Shown here: positions 1 through 5,805 of the stretch, one piece after another
How positions within the stretch are numbered: the stretch's first letter is position 1
Layout: the number at the start of each line of letters is the position of its first letter
Assembly (NCBI GenBank): GCA_946498265.1
Contig: CAMMNR010000080.1
Coordinates: 1-8,174, forward strand
DNA: 8,174 nt
Origin: an uncultured Clostridium sp.
Lineage (GTDB): Bacteria > Bacillota > Clostridia > TANB77 > CAG-508
Direction: 5' to 3'
The notes under the pieces: generated by a model
Told to the model about the DNA's origin: nothing
Seen by the model: only the letters and a program-made list of their open reading frames with translations
The model's database searches: none
Position numbers and translations under genes: made by a program

Positions 1-6
1 AAGACT

Positions 7-37
7 AAATTCTAGTTTTAAACAAAATCTAGAATTT
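7..37. repeat. Inverted repeat, possibly the terminator of an upstream gene
   Basis: AAATTCTAG at 7-15 is the exact reverse complement of CTAGAATTT at 29-37. The 13-nt loop can extend the stem by a few T-A pairs after one mismatch. No uninterrupted T-tract follows on either strand, so this is at best a weak terminator of whatever gene lies before the window. Confidence 0.35.
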
Positions 38-79
38 ACTTTTAAACTTAAATAATGTCATAACTTTATATGCAATTTA

Positions 80-108
80 TTGTAAATTTCGTATATATAT
101 GGTATAAT
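80..108 (+). promoter_or_regulatory. Sigma-A type promoter of the DUF4190 gene
   Basis: A -35 hexamer TTGTAA (80-85) is separated by exactly 17 bp from a consensus -10 TATAAT (103-108). Transcription would start near 115, leaving a leader of about 75 nt before the DUF4190 start codon. The same -35/-10 pair and spacing recur upstream of two other genes in this window. Confidence 0.7.
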
Positions 109-189
109 AAAATACATATAGAGGGGATAAGTTGAAAAGTTTAAATCTTTTCTAACTAAATTTGTACCCATGAAAGGAATGTGATTCGT

Positions 190-609
190 ATGGAAGAAAA
201 TAAAGAAATAATAGAAGTAGAAAAAATAGATAATAACATAAATGATAAAGTAGAAGAGATTCAAGATAGTAAAATAAATAGTTCAAATGATAAAGAAAAC
301 AAAAAAGACAAAAAGGGGCTAGCTATAGCAGCAATGGTATTAGGAATTGTAGCAATTGTTCTATGTCTTATATGGTATATATCTATACCTTGTGGAATAT
401 TAGCTATTATATTTGGAGCGATGTCATTAAAATCAACAAATAAAGGAATGGCATTATCAGGGGTAATAACAGGTATAGTAGGAATAATTTTAGCAATTTT
501 AATAATTGCAGTAATTATAATTAGCGCGATATCAATCTTTAATGAAGCAATAAATAGTGAGTATTATGATGATATATATGATGATTGGAGCTATAATAGA
601 TATTATTAA
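190..609 (+). CDS. DUF4190-type small membrane protein
   Basis: This is a 139-residue integral membrane protein. About 43 charged N-terminal residues, rich in Glu, Lys, Asp and Asn, are followed by GLAIAAMVLGIVAIVL (residues 43-58), a second hydrophobic stretch (about 64-80) and a long one at 88-116. The tail is acidic and tyrosine-rich (YYDDIYDDW and NRYY). The layout of a small-residue-rich helix, then GILAIIFGAMSL, then a Lys-rich turn, then MALSGVITGIVG is what DUF4190 proteins show. Their function is unknown. ATG at 190 is chosen over GTG at 181 because AAAGGA (173-178) sits about 11 nt before the ATG but only 2 nt before the GTG. The gene is monocistronic, between its own promoter and terminator. 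The highly charged ends suggest a role at the membrane surface, but nothing here identifies a partner. Confidence 0.75.
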   Translation: MEENKEIIEVEKIDNNINDKVEEIQDSKINSSNDKENKKDKKGLAIAAMVLGIVAIVLCLIWYISIPCGILAIIFGAMSLKSTNKGMALSGVITGIVGIILAILIIAVIIISAISIFNEAINSEYYDDIYDDWSYNRYY

Positions 610-633
610 TAAAATATCATATAGAATTAAGTA

Positions 634-665
634 GAGGATAACATTATTAAATGTTGTCCTTTTTT
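634..665 (+). terminator. Intrinsic terminator after the DUF4190 gene
   Basis: The stem GGATAACATT (636-645) pairs with AATGTTGTCC (650-659) with one G-U wobble and a 4-nt loop, and a run of six T (660-665) follows. It closes the DUF4190 transcript and separates it from the sigma factor operon. Confidence 0.85.
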
Positions 666-703
666 GATATTTATTATAAAAAGTATAGATTTGTTTTTAA
701 AAA

Positions 704-734
704 TGAAACAAAAATATAATTTGAATTGTATAAT
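704..734 (+). promoter_or_regulatory. Candidate ECF-type (autoregulated) promoter of the sigma factor operon
   Basis: TGAAAC (704-709) followed by a run of A resembles the -35 element read by many ECF sigma factors (GAAC core). GTATAA at 728-733 could serve as the -10 region about 18 bp later. TATAAT (729-734) is also a good sigma-A -10, but the hexamer 17 bp upstream (AAACAA) is a poor sigma-A -35. That mismatch favours ECF recognition or mixed control. The spacing is slightly long for an ECF promoter, so this remains tentative. Confidence 0.4.
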
Positions 735-782
735 AAATGAAAAAAACAAAAAACGGGCTATAAAACAAAGTGGAGGAAAATA

Positions 783-1340
783 ATGCAAAATGAACTAACA
801 GATAAAAAACTATACAAAAAGTATTTAAATGGAGACAACAAAGCATTTGAAAGTTTAGTATTGAAATACAAAGATCATATAATATATTTTATTTCTACAT
901 ACACAAAAAATACACAAATAGCAGAAGATATATCACAAGATGTTTTTGTATATTTACTATTAAATAAAGAACAATATGACTTCAAATATTCATTTAAAAC
1001 ATACTTATATATGATAGCAAAATGTAGAGCGATAAATTATATAAGAAAAGAAAAAAAGGTAATTAATATTTTAGAATATGAAAATCTATGTATAAAGGAT
1101 AATAATTTAGAGGAAATAGTTTTTAAAAACGCAGAAAATCAAAACATAAGAAAAATCATTAAAAAATTAAAACCAGAATATCAAGAAATAATTTATCTAA
1201 CAATTTTTGAAGGATTTAAATATAAAGAAGTTGCTAGAATATTGGATAAAAGCATAGGACAAGTTAAAGGATTATTACATAGAGCAAAAAAGAAATTAAA
1301 AGAATTATTAGAAAGAGAGGGATATACATATGATGTCTGA
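783..1340 (+). CDS. ECF-family RNA polymerase sigma factor
   Basis: This 185-residue protein has the two-domain layout of group IV (ECF) sigma factors. Region 2 spans about residues 19-92 and includes AEDISQDVFVYLLL (47-60), the core-polymerase and -10 binding part, and KTYLYMIAKCRAINYIRKEK (72-91). After a short linker, region 4 (about 122-178) contains KPEYQEIIYLTIFEGFKYKE and the helix-turn-helix KEVARILDKSIGQVKGLLHRA, which contacts the -35 element. There is no region 1 or 3. GGAGG at 772-776 lies 6 nt before the ATG. The stop codon lies inside the next gene (11-bp overlap), the usual arrangement for an ECF sigma factor and its anti-sigma factor. It probably directs a small envelope-stress regulon that includes its own operon. 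The ECF subgroup could not be assigned by eye. Confidence 0.92.
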   Translation: MQNELTDKKLYKKYLNGDNKAFESLVLKYKDHIIYFISTYTKNTQIAEDISQDVFVYLLLNKEQYDFKYSFKTYLYMIAKCRAINYIRKEKKVINILEYENLCIKDNNLEEIVFKNAENQNIRKIIKKLKPEYQEIIYLTIFEGFKYKEVARILDKSIGQVKGLLHRAKKKLKELLEREGYTYDV

Positions 1341-2433
1341 TAAAGAATATCTAAATGAGATATATGAAAAATACAAAGAACAAAAGACAAGTAAAAAGAA
1401 AGAAGAATTTTATAATATTAAATTCAAAAATACAACTCAAAATATTTTAAAGCTAGTTGCAACATTTGTATTAACAATAGGAATATCTGTAGGAATAGTT
1501 TATGCAACAACACAAAGTTATAAAACAATTTGGAAAGAGCCACAAAAATACACATTAAGTACAGAAATAACAGAAGAAGAAAGAAAAGAGTGTATTAGCC
1601 AAGATGAAGCAATAAAAATAGGAAATGAAATATTACAAAGGTTTGGATATACTGATTTAAAAATAAAAAATAGTTTTATAAGTAAGAATTTTATAGATAA
1701 TAAAAGTGAATGGTCATTATACACTGATACTCCAGTAAGCATAAACATAGATGGTAATACAGGAGAATTCAAAGAAATCTATTCATCAACTATAGGGAAA
1801 GACATTGTAAATAGTCGTTCGACAAGAGAAGAAGCAATAGAAGTGGCAAAAGAATTTTGTAATAAATATAAACTAGATGATTCAGAATATGAACTAGTAA
1901 AACTAAATGGAAACGCAGAAAATGAAAAAGATGTATATATATGGTATGCAAGCTTTTATAAAAAATATGGTGACTTATTAAACCCATATGAAACAATTTC
2001 AGTAGCATGGATTCCAGAAATAAACGAATTATATCATTTTGGTATTGAAAATAACAAATTTGAAAATAATCCAGAAGAAATATCAAAAGAACAAGCAATA
2101 CAAATAGCAGAAGAAAAAGACACACAAATACAAAGTGAATATAATATAATTAATGTTCAAGCAGAAAAAAGAATTGAGAAAATGAATAGTGAAGTATACA
2201 AAAGGGAAAAAGGAGAAGAAATACCAAAAGAAGGAGAACAATATGTATATTATGAAACAGACAATAGAGTAAGATTAGTATGGGTTGTATGTTTAGAATA
2301 TGATTTAAATAATGACTTAGAACAACAAGGAAGAAAGTATTATTCTTATTATATAGACGCAACAACGGGAGAAATAATAGGTGGATATGGTTATAATTAT
2401 TATGAAACAGAAAAATTAATGAAAAATATATAA
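1330..2433 (+). CDS. Membrane-anchored PepSY/YcdB-like protein, probable anti-sigma factor
   Basis: This 367-residue single-pass membrane protein has a basic cytoplasmic segment (residues 1-37), one transmembrane helix (about 38-60, rich in Val, Ile and Gly) and a large extracytoplasmic part. That part has three similar units, each opening with an ISxxEAIxIA-like helix: ISQDEAIKIGNEIL (89-102), STREEAIEVAKEFC (164-177) and ISKEQAIQIAEEKD (251-264). Units close with strands such as SINIDGNTGEF (137-147) and YYIDATTGEIIGG (340-352). The D-x-x-T/N-G-E ending is typical of PepSY and YcdB/YcdC domains. The overlap with the sigma gene and the inside-out topology suggest that the N-terminal segment holds the sigma factor while the outer domains sense a signal. 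No classical ZAS (zinc) anti-sigma motif is visible. ATG at 1330 lies 9 nt after AGAGG; ATG at 1333 is an alternative start. The anti-sigma role is inferred from context. Confidence 0.8.
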   Translation: MMSDKEYLNEIYEKYKEQKTSKKKEEFYNIKFKNTTQNILKLVATFVLTIGISVGIVYATTQSYKTIWKEPQKYTLSTEITEEERKECISQDEAIKIGNEILQRFGYTDLKIKNSFISKNFIDNKSEWSLYTDTPVSINIDGNTGEFKEIYSSTIGKDIVNSRSTREEAIEVAKEFCNKYKLDDSEYELVKLNGNAENEKDVYIWYASFYKKYGDLLNPYETISVAWIPEINELYHFGIENNKFENNPEEISKEQAIQIAEEKDTQIQSEYNIINVQAEKRIEKMNSEVYKREKGEEIPKEGEQYVYYETDNRVRLVWVVCLEYDLNNDLEQQGRKYYSYYIDATTGEIIGGYGYNYYETEKLMKNI

Positions 2434-2442
2434 GGTGAAAAA

Positions 2443-3246
2443 ATGAAAAATAATATACTAAAAATAATGCTAATAGCAGTATTTATAATCATCCTGATAA
2501 TAATATTTTTTATGATAACATATATTTTTATAGTAAAAAATAACAAACAAATCAATGAAAAAAATGAGCAAACTTTAGAAGTTTCAGCAAATATACAAAC
2601 AAGCGAAGATACAAATATAAAAAATAATGAAAATACGAGTATAGAAAACTCAAGAAATGAACAAGATAATCAAAATATAGAAAATAAAAAAATTGATGAC
2701 TGGAAAATAATATTAGTAAATAGTGAAAATCCATTACCAGAAGATTATCAAATTGAATTAGAAAATATAGATAAAACAAGAAAGTTTGATAAAAGAGCAA
2801 TAGGTGAATTAAATAACATGATATTAGCAATGAGAAATTCTGGAATAAGTAATATATGGGTTCAATCAGCGTATAGAACGATAGAATATCAGCAACAATT
2901 GTATAATAATAGTATAAATAAATATTTAAGACAAGGCAAAAATCAGGAAGAAGCAAAAGTGCTAACAGAGAATCAATTAGCTAAGCCAGGACAGAGTGAG
3001 CATAATTTGGGGTTAGCAGTAGATTTTAATTATGTGGATGAAAGTTTTGAAAAAACTAGAGCTTTTGCATGGTTAAAAGAAAATGCACAAAATTATGGCT
3101 TTATTTTAAGATATCCTAAGGAAAAAGAAAATATAACGAAAATCTTATATGAACCTTGGCATTGGAGATATGTTGGACAAGAACATGCTAAAAAAATTAA
3201 AGAATTAGGTATGTGCTTAGAAGAATATATAAATAGTGAATATTAA
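2443..3246 (+). CDS. VanY-type D-alanyl-D-alanine carboxypeptidase (peptidase M15B)
   Basis: This 267-residue protein has an N-terminal signal anchor (about residues 5-31, no clear cleavage site) and a low-complexity Asn/Glu/Lys linker (32-85). The zinc carboxypeptidase domain follows (about 90-258). Family motifs are complete: SAYRT (142-146) with the substrate-binding Arg145, QSEHNLGLAVDF (184-195) supplying zinc ligands His187 and Asp194, and EPWHWRYVG (237-245) with catalytic Glu237 and zinc ligand His240. Such enzymes remove the terminal D-Ala from peptidoglycan stem peptides outside the membrane. The signal anchor and linker would place the domain in the wall. AAGGTG (2432-2437) overlaps the preceding stop codon and lies 5 nt from the ATG, so translation is probably coupled. 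Being third in a sigma/anti-sigma operon makes it a likely effector of a cell-wall stress response. Without vanA/vanH neighbours there is no basis for calling it glycopeptide resistance. Confidence 0.9.
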   Translation: MKNNILKIMLIAVFIIILIIIFFMITYIFIVKNNKQINEKNEQTLEVSANIQTSEDTNIKNNENTSIENSRNEQDNQNIENKKIDDWKIILVNSENPLPEDYQIELENIDKTRKFDKRAIGELNNMILAMRNSGISNIWVQSAYRTIEYQQQLYNNSINKYLRQGKNQEEAKVLTENQLAKPGQSEHNLGLAVDFNYVDESFEKTRAFAWLKENAQNYGFILRYPKEKENITKILYEPWHWRYVGQEHAKKIKELGMCLEEYINSEY

Positions 3247-3270
3247 AAATATCATGAAAAATTAGTAATG

Positions 3271-3322
3271 AAACCTCAAAGTAAAGCATAAAATTAAATA
3301 GCTTTAACTTGGAGGTTTTTTT
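3271..3322 (+). terminator. Intrinsic terminator of the sigma/anti-sigma/carboxypeptidase operon
   Basis: AAACCTC (3271-3277) pairs with GAGGTTT (3312-3318), AAGT (3279-3282) with ACTT (3307-3310) and AAAGC (3283-3287) with GCTTT (3301-3305). One mismatch, one bulge and a 13-nt loop interrupt the hairpin, and the T-tract runs 3316-3322. The 3' arm contains GGAGG (3311-3315), which is also the ribosome binding site of the gene remnant starting at 3323. Confidence 0.8.
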
Positions 3323-3564
3323 ATGTTTTTGATATTCAACAAAGAAAAAATATATGCATATTTAGTATCAGTAATAACAATTGTATTACTTTTAGGACTA
3401 GCAACAACAATGAGTAATAAAGATACAGTAGAAACATCAGCAAATACCACAAAATTATTACCAATATATAATGTACAAACAAATGAAAATAAAGTAGCAT
3501 TCACAATGAATTGTGCATGGTAACAATTACTTTTATGATAGAAATTGAAAACAAGTTATTTTAG
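3323..3564 (+). pseudogene. Truncated polysaccharide deacetylase (N-terminal remnant)
   Basis: An open frame of 66 codons starts at ATG 3323, 7 nt after GGAGG. It encodes a signal anchor (hydrophobic about residues 11-29), a short linker, LLPIYNVQT and KVAFTMNCAW, then a stop at 3521-3523. The sequence IYxVxTxxxKVAFTxNCAW is, from memory, how clostridial polysaccharide deacetylases (PdaB/CDA1-like, NodB fold) begin. In intact members AFTxNCAW leads directly into the catalytic domain of about 180 residues, absent here. In another frame, 3520-3540 reads VTITFMI, which resembles the next conserved strand (VKITFFMVGDW). This suggests an internal deletion of roughly 15-20 codons plus loss of the 3' part. 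No NodB metal-binding motif (HxxxH) survives. Alternatively it is a genuine small membrane protein, but the abrupt end at a family motif argues against that. Confidence 0.6.
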
Positions 3565-3579
3565 GATTTTTTTAATATT

Positions 3580-3631
3580 TAAAACAATGATATTGTTAAG
3601 ATTTATATGAATTTAAAATATCATTGTTTTA
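3580..3631. repeat. Long inverted repeat, probable bidirectional terminator
   Basis: A perfect 15-bp inverted repeat (3580-3594 with 3617-3631, arms built on AAAACAATGATATT) surrounds a 22-nt loop. The 3' arm ends in TTTTATTTTAT, so the structure could terminate transcription rightward. The 5' A-rich arm gives the same possibility leftward. It lies just past the deacetylase remnant and may be the original terminator of that gene. The loop is long for an efficient terminator. Confidence 0.55.
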
Positions 3632-3708
3632 TTTTATAAAAAGATTAAAAGGTATATGAAATTATTAAAAAATATGATAAAATAAGAAAAAATATAAAGG
3701 AGTATTAA

Positions 3709-4263
3709 ATGGAACTATTAAAATATAATAGAAAAGAAAATTTAAATAATAAATTAGTAATTAGAAAAGTAAAATATGAAGATATTGAACAAATTGTTGA
3801 TATAAATATCAAAGACTGGAAAAAAGTATATAAAGGAATAATAGATGATGAGATTTTGGATAATCTTAATAGAGAAGAAAAAATAAAAAAATGGAGAGAA
3901 CATTACAATATAGGAAATGTAATTGTTGCAGAAGAAAATGGCACTATATTAGGATATTGTAGATATGATGATAATGTAGTTTATGAAAATACTGATATAG
4001 ATTCAGAGATTATAGCAATATATGTGGATTGTGATAAGTTGGGAAATGGAATAGGAAAGAAGTTAGTAGAATATGTAAAGAATGATTTGAAAAATAAAAA
4101 TAAAACTAAAATGGTAATATGGTGTTTGGAGAAAAATCAAAATGCAAGAAAGTTCTATGAAAAAATGGGTGGAAATTTATTATCTGATGAAAAGCATTTT
4201 GAAAAAGAAGGAAAAAAATATAAAGAAGTAGGATATGTTTACAATATTAAAGATGATGAATAG
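3709..4263 (+). CDS. GNAT-family N-acetyltransferase
   Basis: This 184-residue cytoplasmic protein has the GNAT fold. LVIRKVKYEDIEQIVDI (16-32) is the first strand and helix, and VIVAEENGTILGYCRYD (71-87) the central hairpin. IIAIYVDCDKLGNGIGKKLV (101-120) is motif A, whose loop K110-LGNGIG-116 fits the R/Q-x-x-G-x-G/A acetyl-CoA pyrophosphate site. NQNARKFYEKMGG (143-155) is motif B. Such enzymes transfer an acetyl group from acetyl-CoA to an amine of a small molecule or protein. The 'DWKKVYKGIIDDEIL' segment is common in stand-alone GNATs annotated RimI-like or phosphinothricin-type, but the substrate cannot be told. AAGGAG (3697-3702) sits 6 nt before the ATG. A poor promoter-like stretch (TATGAT, 3673-3678, no clear -35) precedes it. 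The stop lies 3 nt before the promoter of the next operon, so it appears to be transcribed alone. Confidence 0.85.
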   Translation: MELLKYNRKENLNNKLVIRKVKYEDIEQIVDINIKDWKKVYKGIIDDEILDNLNREEKIKKWREHYNIGNVIVAEENGTILGYCRYDDNVVYENTDIDSEIIAIYVDCDKLGNGIGKKLVEYVKNDLKNKNKTKMVIWCLEKNQNARKFYEKMGGNLLSDEKHFEKEGKKYKEVGYVYNIKDDE

Positions 4264-4266
4264 GAA

Positions 4267-4304
4267 TTGATAAATATTATAAATTATGCTATATTAATAG
4301 CATA
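4267..4304 (+). promoter_or_regulatory. Promoter with overlapping palindromic operator for the MNT/HEPN operon
   Basis: A -35 TTGATA (4267-4272) is followed after 17 bp by a -10 TATATT (4290-4295), extended by TG at 4287-4288. A perfect inverted repeat, TATGCTAT (4285-4292) and ATAGCATA (4297-4304) with a 4-bp centre, covers the -10 and the start-site region. A protein bound there would block polymerase, which suits autoregulation of a toxin-antitoxin operon. That use is inferred. Confidence 0.6.
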
Positions 4305-4324
4305 GTGTAAGGAGTGATGATACT

Positions 4325-4633
4325 ATGAGTGAAAAAATATATACAATTGATGAAATAAAAAAAATATTGAAAGAATTTTTAAAAGATAAACCTGTATATC
4401 AAGTAATACTATTTGGTTCTTATGCAAAACATGAAGCAACAAAAGAAAGTGATGTAGATTTAATAATAGATACAAATGCAGAATTAAAGGGATTTGCACT
4501 ATTAAAATTAATATGCCAAATAGAAGAAAAATTGAAAAAAAATATTGATGGATTTGAAAAATATGAAATAATAGAAGATTCAGCAATTGACAAGGAAATA
4601 AAAGAAACAGGAGTTGTTGTATATGAAAAATAA
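4325..4633 (+). CDS. mntA: Minimal nucleotidyltransferase, MntA-type antitoxin
   Basis: This 102-residue protein is a single minimal nucleotidyltransferase (MNT) domain. FGSYA (30-34) starts the pol-beta-type signature GSX10DXD, with Gly31, Ser32, Asp43 and Asp45 in exact spacing (ESDVDLIID). A helix and final strands follow. MNT proteins of this size next to HEPN genes are antitoxins. In the characterised MntA/HepT systems the MNT protein adds AMP to a tyrosine of the HEPN toxin and so inactivates it. The intact catalytic triad region suggests this copy is active. AAGGAG (4309-4314) lies 10 nt before the ATG. The HEPN gene starts inside the end of this one (11-bp overlap), so the pair is translationally coupled with the antitoxin first. 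The family assignment is strong; function as a toxin-antitoxin pair is known for relatives and inferred here. Confidence 0.88.
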   Translation: MSEKIYTIDEIKKILKEFLKDKPVYQVILFGSYAKHEATKESDVDLIIDTNAELKGFALLKLICQIEEKLKKNIDGFEKYEIIEDSAIDKEIKETGVVVYEK

Positions 4634-4964
4634 AGAATATATGTCATTAAAAAAGATGATAGAATATATAAATAAAGCATTGAGATATACTGACGGGTGC
4701 GATTTTCAATCATTTTCAAGTAATGAGGAAAAAGTAGATGCAACTATTTTTGCGATTAGCCAAATAGGTGAATTAGTTAAAAATATAAGTAAAGAAACAA
4801 TGGAAAAATATACTAATATAGAATGGATTATTATAAAAAATTTAAGAAATAAGATCGTTCATGATTATGAGGGAATAAAATTAAATCTTATTTGGGACAT
4901 AATAAAAAATGATATAGTACAATTGAAAGAAGATTTACAAGAGATATTAGATAATAATAGTTAA
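4623..4964 (+). CDS. hepT: HEPN-domain RNase, HepT-type toxin (DUF86)
   Basis: This 113-residue all-helical protein carries NLRNKIVHDYEGI (73-85), which contains the RX4HXY motif of HepT toxins: Arg75, His80 and Tyr82. In this family the Arg and His form the RNase active site of a dimer, and the Tyr is the residue AMPylated by the partner MNT protein. DATIFAISQIGELVKNIS (39-56) is the typical DUF86 helix that precedes it. A longer reading from TTG at 4614 is possible. ATG 4623 is preferred because AGGAG (4609-4613), inside the end of mntA, lies 9 nt upstream. The gene overlaps mntA by 11 bp and is followed 16 nt later by a phosphoesterase gene. All key residues are present, so the toxin should be functional. 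Confidence 0.88.
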   Translation: MKNKEYMSLKKMIEYINKALRYTDGCDFQSFSSNEEKVDATIFAISQIGELVKNISKETMEKYTNIEWIIIKNLRNKIVHDYEGIKLNLIWDIIKNDIVQLKEDLQEILDNNS

Positions 4965-4980
4965 TTTTTAGAGGTCAAAT

Positions 4981-5709
4981 ATGAAATTAGGTATAATAAC
5001 AGATATACATAGCAATATTATTGCACTAAATGAAGTATTAAAAGAATTTAAAAAAATAAAAATTGATAAAATAATTTGTTGTGGAGATATCATAGGAATA
5101 GGACCAAGTCCAGAAGAAGTAGTACAAGCATTAATGCAGATGAGTGATAAGTTAATAGCAGTTAGAGGAAATCATGAGAAATATTTATTAGATGGATTAC
5201 CAGTAAATGTACATGATGATAAAAGAAATATGAGTTTAGAAGAAATTCAAAATCACAAATGGATTCATAGTAGAATAAGTGAACAATCAAAAAAGTTTTT
5301 AGAGAATTTGCCAACTTATAAAACGATAGAAATAGAAAACAAAAAAATATTTCTAATTCACTATCCTATGAATGAAGAAGAGGAATACAAGGAACATATA
5401 AAAAATCCTACATTCGAAGAAAATAAAAAAATGTTTAGTGAGGTTAATTCTGATATTTATGTATATGGACATACTCATGTAGTTTGTATAAATAATAGAG
5501 ACAATAAATGGTTTATAAATGTTGGCTCATTAGGTTGTCCATTGCAGAGTAATATAGCAAATGCAGGAATATTAGATATAAAAGACGATAAAATAAATTT
5601 TGAGCAGTTAGCTATTCCATATAATGTTAATAAGGTTATAAAAGAAATTAAAAAGCTGAAATTTCCATTTTACGAAGGAATATTAAAAATATTTTATGGA
5701 GACAGATGA
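4981..5709 (+). CDS. Calcineurin-like metallophosphoesterase (YfcE/MJ0936-like)
   Basis: This 242-residue cytoplasmic protein has all the metallophosphoesterase motifs in order: DIHSN (8-12, metal ligands Asp8 and His10), GDIIGIG (35-41, bridging Asp36), GNHE (63-66, Asn64 and catalytic His65), IHYP (126-129, His127) and YGHTH (162-166, His164 and His166), with NVGS (180-183) after it. This is the compact Metallophos_2 type, which holds two metal ions and cleaves phosphomonoesters or phosphodiesters. The substrate is unknown. AGAGG (4970-4974) lies 6 nt before the ATG. It is only 16 nt after hepT with no promoter or terminator between, so it is co-transcribed with the MNT/HEPN pair. Whether it takes part in that system or is a housekeeping passenger cannot be settled from the sequence. 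The C-terminal 50 residues lack recognisable motifs. Confidence 0.88.
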   Translation: MKLGIITDIHSNIIALNEVLKEFKKIKIDKIICCGDIIGIGPSPEEVVQALMQMSDKLIAVRGNHEKYLLDGLPVNVHDDKRNMSLEEIQNHKWIHSRISEQSKKFLENLPTYKTIEIENKKIFLIHYPMNEEEEYKEHIKNPTFEENKKMFSEVNSDIYVYGHTHVVCINNRDNKWFINVGSLGCPLQSNIANAGILDIKDDKINFEQLAIPYNVNKVIKEIKKLKFPFYEGILKIFYGDR

Positions 5710-5711
5710 CT

Positions 5712-5749
5712 AAAAGGATTACTAATAATAAGTTAGTAGTTCTTTTTTT
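5712..5749 (+). terminator. Intrinsic terminator after the phosphoesterase gene
   Basis: AAAAGGATTACTAA (5712-5725) pairs with TTAGTAGTTCTTTT (5733-5746) using two wobble pairs and a 7-nt loop. Seven T follow at 5743-5749. It ends the mntA/hepT/phosphoesterase operon. Confidence 0.82.
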
Positions 5750-5805
5750 GTTTCAAGTAATTAGAAATTGTGTATGCATAATTTCAAAAAGAAATGAGGT
5801 GAATA

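Noticed and set aside
181..189. GTG 181 as the start of the DUF4190 gene
   Set aside because: The ribosome binding site AAAGGA would be only 2 nt away. ATG 190 has workable spacing.
58..264. Minus-strand open frame of 68 codons, and similar minus-strand frames throughout the window
   Set aside because: They lie opposite clear + strand genes or promoters, lack ribosome binding sites, and their Phe/Tyr/Leu-rich content is what the complement of Lys/Glu/Asn-rich AT-rich genes gives.
2443..3246. Glycopeptide-resistance (van) gene cluster
   Set aside because: VanY-type peptidases are common wall enzymes. No ligase, VanH, VanX or VanRS-like genes are present.
4317..4328. Three-codon frame (ATG-ATA-CTA-TGA) overlapping the mntA start
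   Set aside because: Only three codons and set too close to AAGGAG (2 nt). Almost certainly a chance ATG inside the spacer.
4614..4622. TTG 4614 as the hepT start
   Set aside because: AGGAG directly abuts it, whereas ATG 4623 is 9 nt downstream of that site.
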